From positions 31,967-95,966 of the forward strand of contig JBAQMG010000023.1 in NCBI GenBank assembly GCA_049302575.1: a stretch of 64,000 bases of DNA, written 5' to 3'. The stretch comes from JBAQMG01 sp049302575. GTDB lineage: Bacteria; Bacillota; Desulfitobacteriia; Desulfitobacteriales; Desulfitobacteriaceae. Both the position numbers and the translations under genes were made by a program. This document shows positions 59,579-64,000 of this stretch, in pieces (position 1 is the stretch's first letter; every line of letters starts with the position of its first letter). The notes beneath the pieces were generated by a model. It was given only the letters and a program-made list of their open reading frames with translations. It was not told the DNA's origin and did no database searches.

Positions 59579-60847
59579 ATGAACGAACAAGTTTTGGCGA
59601 CTTGGCGTAGTTTAATGGAACTGGGCACGAAAAATTTAGGGAAAGATTGCTATGTAGAAGCAGAAAATTACTTTAACCAAGGTGTCCCTTTGGCTAAAGA
59701 GTTAGCTATTCCAGAAATATTGGCTTTCACCCTGCGTCTATTGGCAACGGCCAAAGTTCGTTTAGGGCAACTAGATTCTGCAGAAAAAGGATTTAAAGAA
59801 GCGGCTAAGATTTGTATAGAAATACAGAATACTAAAGGGATGGCCGAGGCTTGGGCAGGGCTTGCCAATGTGGCAGTCAATCGAGGAGCTTTAGAAGAAG
59901 CGGTGAATTGGTATGAACGTTCGATAGCAGTATATCCACTTTCTTCGCCACGCTTGCGTTTAGGAATGCTCTATTCAGATTTAGGGCAAGTTTATGCTTC
60001 ACACAATAATCTGGTAAAAGCTGAAATAGCTTTTACTAAAGCCAGCGAATTATGTCATTCAAACGATTATCCTCAAGGAGAAGGTGAACTTAATGTATTG
60101 CTAGGTGAACTATGTTATAGACAAGGAAAAATAAGTTTAGCTCAGCAATATCTAAGGAAAGCTTGTCAGGTTTTTGCAATTATCCTTGACAAGCATGACT
60201 TAGCTAGTGCGCTACAATATCTGGCCTTCCTATATTACGATTATGGTAATTTGAGTTTTGCCTTGGAATGTCAACAAAGATCTACAGTTTTATGGTTCAA
60301 ATTAGACAAGACTGAAGAAGGGAGTGATGGATTATTTTTTTTAAGTAAGATAGAACAGGGATTGGGCGAGGAAAGCGCTGCAAAGGATTATTTAGTGACA
60401 TCTATAAAAACCTATCCCAAAAGAGATTTAGGTCTGGCTTTGCGATATCAAGCCTTAGCCTGGCTCTTTATTCAAGCAATGGACTGGGTTCGAGCTGGCG
60501 AGTATTTTAAAGAAGCTCTAGAATTGTTTGAAGAAATTAAGGATGATTTAAGGGCAGAAGAGGTTCGGAAAGTGATAACCTCTCTGGCTATAGCACATCT
60601 AATGGATTTAGAAACTCTGGATACCAATCGTAAACATCTGACTGAAGATGCGCAGAGTAAAAGCTTAGCCTTAGAGACCACCCAGAGATTAGGCAAATTT
60701 TACGAGAACCGTCATAATTACCTCGAAGCCTTACGCTGTTATTGGCAGGCGTTAAGCATTGCCCAAAGAGATGATGAAGAAGTGCATAACCTCGAAAAAG
60801 CAATTCAACGGATTTCTCAAAAAGTAAGGCGGAAAAAACGTCGTTAA
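59579..60847 (+). CDS. Tetratricopeptide repeat protein
   Basis: 422 residues built from at least eight TPR-like 34-residue units (for example AEAWAGLANVAVNRGALEEAVNWYERSI). No signal peptide. TPR arrays bind protein partners; the partner is unknown. It starts at ATG 59579 with GGAGGTG six bases upstream. The next gene (HTH) is 94 bases downstream on the same strand. A phosphatase- or quorum-type Rap regulator is possible but lacks the expected Rap signature. Confidence 0.85.
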   Translation: MNEQVLATWRSLMELGTKNLGKDCYVEAENYFNQGVPLAKELAIPEILAFTLRLLATAKVRLGQLDSAEKGFKEAAKICIEIQNTKGMAEAWAGLANVAVNRGALEEAVNWYERSIAVYPLSSPRLRLGMLYSDLGQVYASHNNLVKAEIAFTKASELCHSNDYPQGEGELNVLLGELCYRQGKISLAQQYLRKACQVFAIILDKHDLASALQYLAFLYYDYGNLSFALECQQRSTVLWFKLDKTEEGSDGLFFLSKIEQGLGEESAAKDYLVTSIKTYPKRDLGLALRYQALAWLFIQAMDWVRAGEYFKEALELFEEIKDDLRAEEVRKVITSLAIAHLMDLETLDTNRKHLTEDAQSKSLALETTQRLGKFYENRHNYLEALRCYWQALSIAQRDDEEVHNLEKAIQRISQKVRRKKRR

Positions 60848-60941
60848 AATTAGGAAAATATTGAAAACAGCTTTGAAATCAGACTAGTTTTCGAGTAGAA
60901 TAAGAATTAAGATGCTTGAATAGTCATGGAGGGTGAAGGAA

Positions 60942-61385
60942 GTGGTGAAGGTCAAAGAAAAGACCTTGCGTAAAGTTGAAGATTATTTTGCTCGTGAAAC
61001 AGCGATGAGAGGGAGCGCAGAAATTCAAGTCAGTTTAGAAGACTTACGCCAGGAAACTCAGCTTTCTTTGGTTACAATTTATAAAGCAATTGAAAACCTT
61101 CTAGCAACCGGTATTCTCACTGTTTTAGCCAAAGGTAATAAGCGATCGCCTAAAGTTTATCGTTATCTTGCGCTTACCGAACACGAGACTAAACATATGC
61201 TAACTACTGATTTAAACGGCTTAACAAATGCCTTAGAAAAACTACTCAATGAACTTTCTGCGAAGGAAAAGGTTATTGAGGCATTAAGGTGTAAATTGAC
61301 AGTTTATGAAAGACAAGAGACTCAAATTCTTTATCGACTAAAGGTATCTGAAGATGTAGAAGTTATCGTTCGTAAAAAACAATGA
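60942..61385 (+). CDS. HTH protein with C-terminal coiled coil
   Basis: About 147 residues. A winged-helix-like N-terminal part (LRKVEDYFARE, then LEDLRQETQLSLVTIYKAIENLLATGILTVL, listed here by position 12-58) is followed by a helical region with heptads (LLNELSAKEKVIEALRCKLTVYERQETQ), and a basic end. No named family. GTG 60942 has GGAGG nine bases upstream. It leads a run of small genes to cobO, and could be their regulator. Confidence 0.62.
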   Translation: MVKVKEKTLRKVEDYFARETAMRGSAEIQVSLEDLRQETQLSLVTIYKAIENLLATGILTVLAKGNKRSPKVYRYLALTEHETKHMLTTDLNGLTNALEKLLNELSAKEKVIEALRCKLTVYERQETQILYRLKVSEDVEVIVRKKQ

Positions 61386-61409
61386 TTTGAGAAATGGGAG
61401 TGGAGAAGT

Positions 61410-61937
61410 CTGGAATTACGTGAAGAGGATGGACAACTACTAGACTGTATTGAAGATGTTTATCGTTGTTTGGAAGGGGCTTTGCAACAGATAAATAGGG
61501 TTAGGTCAGTTCATGTCACTAAACTTGAAACTTGGGCGGAAGATCTTCGTAGCCAACGCCGAATTTTTGAGGATATTTCCTTACCTGCCCGTTTGATCGT
61601 CGAACATTTAATTAAATTGCAGTATAAAGCAGGTCAAGTGGCTTTAGAAACGGAACATTTGAGTCTTACTTTGTGTAACGTGGGTGCTGTAAAAGTAGAA
61701 GAATTTGGAATAATAAAAATTCGTTTAGGCAAATTAGAGATTTCTTGGCGAGATAGTGACTATAACTATTATTTTTATCCAGATAAGGTAGAGCTTAGGG
61801 CTGTAGATGAAAAATCAGCCATAAAATTATTTTTTTCCCTTGCTTTTAGCAGGCTAACTATTGTGAAATTCCCAGAGTTATTGAAAACTTCTAATGTTAC
61901 TTATATCCATCCGCAAATCGAACAATGGTTAAAGTAG
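61410..61937 (+). CDS. Hypothetical protein, start unclear (possible CTG)
   Basis: 175 residues from CTG 61410, or 155 from TTG 61470. No ATG, GTG or TTG occurs in frame before 61470, yet the sequence from 61410 reads as coding (ELREEDGQLLDCIEDVYRCLEG) and a GGGAGTGGAG lies just upstream of the CTG, while TTG 61470 has no ribosome site. The protein is mixed helical and beta without motifs I recognise. The cobO start overlaps its end. Confidence 0.55.
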   Translation: MELREEDGQLLDCIEDVYRCLEGALQQINRVRSVHVTKLETWAEDLRSQRRIFEDISLPARLIVEHLIKLQYKAGQVALETEHLSLTLCNVGAVKVEEFGIIKIRLGKLEISWRDSDYNYYFYPDKVELRAVDEKSAIKLFFSLAFSRLTIVKFPELLKTSNVTYIHPQIEQWLK

Positions 61938-61945
61938 GTGATAGT

Positions 61946-62479
61946 TTGAGTAATTTAGCGCAGGGGTTAATTCAAGTCTACACTGGAAATAGTAAAGGGA
62001 AAACAACAGCAGCTTTAGGTTTGGCGATTAGAGCAGTTGGACATGGTTTTAAGGTTTTCATAATTCAGTTTATGAAAGGTCGAGAAGACTATGGAGAACT
62101 CCAGGGGTTGAAGCGTTTAGAACCAGAGTGTCAGATTGAGCACTATGGAGGAAAAGGATGGGTACAAAAGGGCAATCCTAGCTTAGGGGATAAGGAAGAG
62201 GCTAATAAAGCTTTTTCGAGGGTAAAAGAAATTATTGCCGATGGACAATGGGACATTGTGATCTTGGACGAAATTCTAAACGCTATTTGGTTTGAACTGT
62301 TGTCAGAGGACGAATTGATTACAGTACTAGAGACAAAGCCGAAACACGTTGAAATAGTATTAACCGGACGAAATGCTTCAGATGTTATTAAAGCAAAAGC
62401 AGACCTTGTTACAGAAATGCTACAGCTAAAACATCCTTATGATCAAGGGGTTGCTGCTCGTAAAGGGATCGAGTTTTAG
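61946..62479 (+). CDS. cobO: Corrinoid adenosyltransferase
   Basis: 177 residues of the CobO/BtuR family. P-loop TGNSKGKTTAALG at about residues 13-25, followed by VFIIQFMKGRED and the VILDEILNAIWF and VLTGRNASDVI blocks. It transfers the adenosyl group from ATP to the cobalt of corrinoids in the last part of adenosylcobalamin formation. TTG 61946 has GTAGGTGA upstream; ATG 61925 is in frame and overlaps the preceding gene. No other cobalamin genes are in the window. Confidence 0.9.
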   Translation: MSNLAQGLIQVYTGNSKGKTTAALGLAIRAVGHGFKVFIIQFMKGREDYGELQGLKRLEPECQIEHYGGKGWVQKGNPSLGDKEEANKAFSRVKEIIADGQWDIVILDEILNAIWFELLSEDELITVLETKPKHVEIVLTGRNASDVIKAKADLVTEMLQLKHPYDQGVAARKGIEF

Positions 62480-62501
62480 TTAAAAAAGGGGATGAAAGCT
62501 A

Positions 62502-63830
62502 ATGACCACTACTAAGGAAGAGGTATTAAGCATTGCTCAAGAAAAGGGCGTAAAGTTTATCCGTCTACAATTTACAGATATTTTCGGAATCTTGAAGAAT
62601 GTAGCAATAACAATTGAACAATTAGAAAAGGCGCTTGATGGCGAATTAATGTTTGATGGATCTTCAATTGAGGGTTTTGTACGTATCGAGGAATCTGATA
62701 TGTACTTGCGTCCAGACCCAGATACCTTTGTAGTCTTTCCTTGGCGACCGAGGGATGGTGGAGTTGCTCGTTTAATCTGCGATGTCTATAATCCAGATGG
62801 AACCCCTTTTGCTGGCGATCCACGGAATATACTTAAGAGGGTCATTGCGGAAGCAAACGCTATGGGTTACGAACTCAACGTCGGACCGGAATTGGAATTT
62901 TTCCTTTTCCATACCGATACACAGGGTCTTCCTACAACAATCACCCATGATAAAGCAAGTTATTTTGATTTAACCCCAGTTGACTTAGGGGAGAATGCTC
63001 GACGAGATATGGTGCTAGCCTTAGAACAGATGGGTTTTGAAATCGAAGCCTCCCATCACGAGGTTGCCCCGGGTCAACATGAGATTGATTTTAAATATGC
63101 GGATGCCTTAAGTACTGCCGATAGGATTGCTACCTTTAGGTTTGTCATCAGAACAATAGCTCAGCAACACGGGTTACATGCTACCTTTATGCCTAAACCT
63201 ATCTTCGGCATCAACGGTTCCGGAATGCACACGAACCAATCCTTATTTAAAGCTGGACATAATGCTTTCTATGATCCTACGGATCCAATGGAACTCTCTC
63301 AAGAGGCTTACTACTATATTGCAGGACTAATGAAGCACGCACGTTCCTTTGCAGCGATTACGAATCCAACCATTAATTCATACAAACGTCTAGTTCCAGG
63401 CTATGAGGCTCCTTGCTATATAGCTTGGTCCGGCAGAAACCGAAGTCCGCTGATCCGTATACCGGCAAAACGCGGCTCTTCAACTCGCATCGAGCTTCGT
63501 AGCCCTGATCCAACTTGTAACCCTTATTTGGCACTAGCAGTGCAATTAAAGGCCGGACTTGATGGGATTAAAAATAAGCTGACCCCTCCACCGCCTGTTG
63601 ACAAAAATATTTTTGCGATGAGTAATGAAGAAAGGGAAAAACTGGGTATTGATTCTTTGCCTGGAAGCCTTAATGAAGCGCTGGAAGAATTGAATAAAAA
63701 TCCAGTGATCAAAGAAGCCCTTGGTGAACATCTAGTTGAGCGCTTTATCGAGGCTAAAACAAAAGAATGCGACGGTTATCGGTTAGCTGTTCATCAATGG
63801 GAGTTAGATCAGTATTTAGCGATGTATTAG
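62502..63830 (+). CDS. glnA: Glutamine synthetase type I
   Basis: 442 residues, a GSI-alpha size enzyme without the adenylylation insert. Motifs: LMFDGSSIEGF, EFFLFHTD (catalytic), GQHEIDFKYADA, NGSGMHTNQSLF, RLVPGYEAPCY and NRSPLIRIP with RIELRSPDPTCNPYLA. It condenses glutamate and ammonia. AAAGGGGATG precedes the ATG. It stands alone after cobO. Coexistence with the GSIII gene at 57022 gives two unrelated glutamine synthetases within 6 kb. A terminator follows and then a group II intron begins. Confidence 0.97.
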   Translation: MTTTKEEVLSIAQEKGVKFIRLQFTDIFGILKNVAITIEQLEKALDGELMFDGSSIEGFVRIEESDMYLRPDPDTFVVFPWRPRDGGVARLICDVYNPDGTPFAGDPRNILKRVIAEANAMGYELNVGPELEFFLFHTDTQGLPTTITHDKASYFDLTPVDLGENARRDMVLALEQMGFEIEASHHEVAPGQHEIDFKYADALSTADRIATFRFVIRTIAQQHGLHATFMPKPIFGINGSGMHTNQSLFKAGHNAFYDPTDPMELSQEAYYYIAGLMKHARSFAAITNPTINSYKRLVPGYEAPCYIAWSGRNRSPLIRIPAKRGSSTRIELRSPDPTCNPYLALAVQLKAGLDGIKNKLTPPPPVDKNIFAMSNEEREKLGIDSLPGSLNEALEELNKNPVIKEALGEHLVERFIEAKTKECDGYRLAVHQWELDQYLAMY

Positions 63831-63873
63831 AAGAAATCCGAAGTTATTTACAAAAAGGCCTAAAGTCTTCTTG

Positions 63874-63900
63874 AAGAGCATCTTTATGATGTTCTTTTTT
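63874..63900 (+). terminator. Terminator of glnA, target of an intron
   Basis: Stem AAGAGCATC (63874-63882) with GATGTTCTT (63888-63896), one G-U pair, and a T-run. Four bases later the group II intron begins. Confidence 0.82.
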
Positions 63901-63904
63901 ATAT

Positions 63905-64000
63905 GTGCGCCACGCATGGCGATTTACTCGGTGGTGAAAGTCCACTATGGGGGCTTGTAGTTGCCAACCATTAGCCAAGCGCAAGGGTGTCCACCGCGAG
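63905..64000 (+). mobile_element. 5' end of a class C group II intron (cut by window edge)
   Basis: Begins GTGCGCCACGCATGGCG at 63905, then GGTGGTGAAAGTCCAC (the GTGAAAGTCC block), and TTAGCCAAGCGCAAGGGTGT (63974-63993). These match in order the first hundred bases of class C introns such as the one from Oceanobacillus. Class C introns insert directly after transcription terminators, which is what the position after the glnA hairpin shows. The rest, including any reverse transcriptase gene, lies beyond the window. Confidence 0.85.

Overview
The window is a gene-dense, low-GC chromosomal segment of a strictly anaerobic, spore-forming Firmicute. The gene set points to the Desulfosporosinus/Desulfitobacterium branch of the Peptococcaceae; this placement is inference from content, not from a search. 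The evidence is spo0A, a ytaF-coaE pair, a PdaB-type deacetylase and a SpoVM-like micro-gene (sporulation), a futalosine-pathway menaquinone gene (mqnE), many 4Fe-4S proteins, a DUF1858/sirohaem reductase-like protein, AGGAGG-type ribosome binding sites and frequent TTG/GTG starts.

Layout. 0-6.8 kb: ABC-F ATPase, ytaF, coaE, a lytic transglycosylase, a CsoR-family sensor lacking the usual metal-binding His, then an operon of methyltransferase, radical SAM/SPASM protein, ferredoxin and a 58-residue protein behind a CsoR-type operator. 6.8-11.1 kb: minus-strand hom-thrB-phosphoesterase and an EamA exporter. 11.3-12.8 kb: a decayed ArsR-MFS operon whose promoter and operator are intact, then a small membrane protein. 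12.85-17.95 kb: a thiol/redox gene cluster (CGGC protein, NapH-like ferredoxin, LysR regulator, thioredoxin-thioredoxin reductase fusion, DUF302, DUF1638) enclosed by a near-perfect 83-bp inverted repeat. 18.2-21.4 kb: copper operon csoR-copA-copZ. 21.5-25.3 kb: ACT protein, UPF0210 protein, DUF3343 protein, a roughly 580-650 nt structured noncoding RNA (OLE RNA is the best candidate), and a c-di-AMP (ydaO-type) riboswitch ahead of an NlpC/P60 hydrolase.

25.8-35.4 kb: uvrC with a coupled Cys-rich micro-ORF, mqnE, a molybdopterin oxidoreductase, a phosphoesterase, and an orphan FliK-like/FlhB-C-like pair. 35.4-44.9 kb: pabC and pabAB for p-aminobenzoate, a DnaQ-DinG helicase, psd-pssA for phosphatidylethanolamine, the SpoVM-like gene and small secreted or membrane proteins. 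45-52.6 kb: patatin, a UgtP-type glycosyltransferase, a CmpB-HD-MFS operon with a divergent HTH gene, a row of three hairpins, and a zinc-ribbon micro-protein with a DUF1858-sirohaem protein. 53-64 kb: spo0A, a dTMP-kinase-like protein, tRNA-Arg(CCG), a YitT protein, pdaB, type III glutamine synthetase, a TPR protein, an HTH protein, a cobalamin adenosyltransferase, type I glutamine synthetase, and the 5' end of a class C group II intron sitting just after the glnA terminator.

The most distinctive theme is thiol, sulfur and copper control. Four CsoR-family operator-like sites (about 4.33, 15.25, 17.85 and 18.25 kb) and two CsoR-family proteins lie within 15 kb. Two of the sites are nearly identical and sit at the same distance downstream of their promoters, which suggests one regulator controls both the radical SAM operon and the thioredoxin fusion operon.
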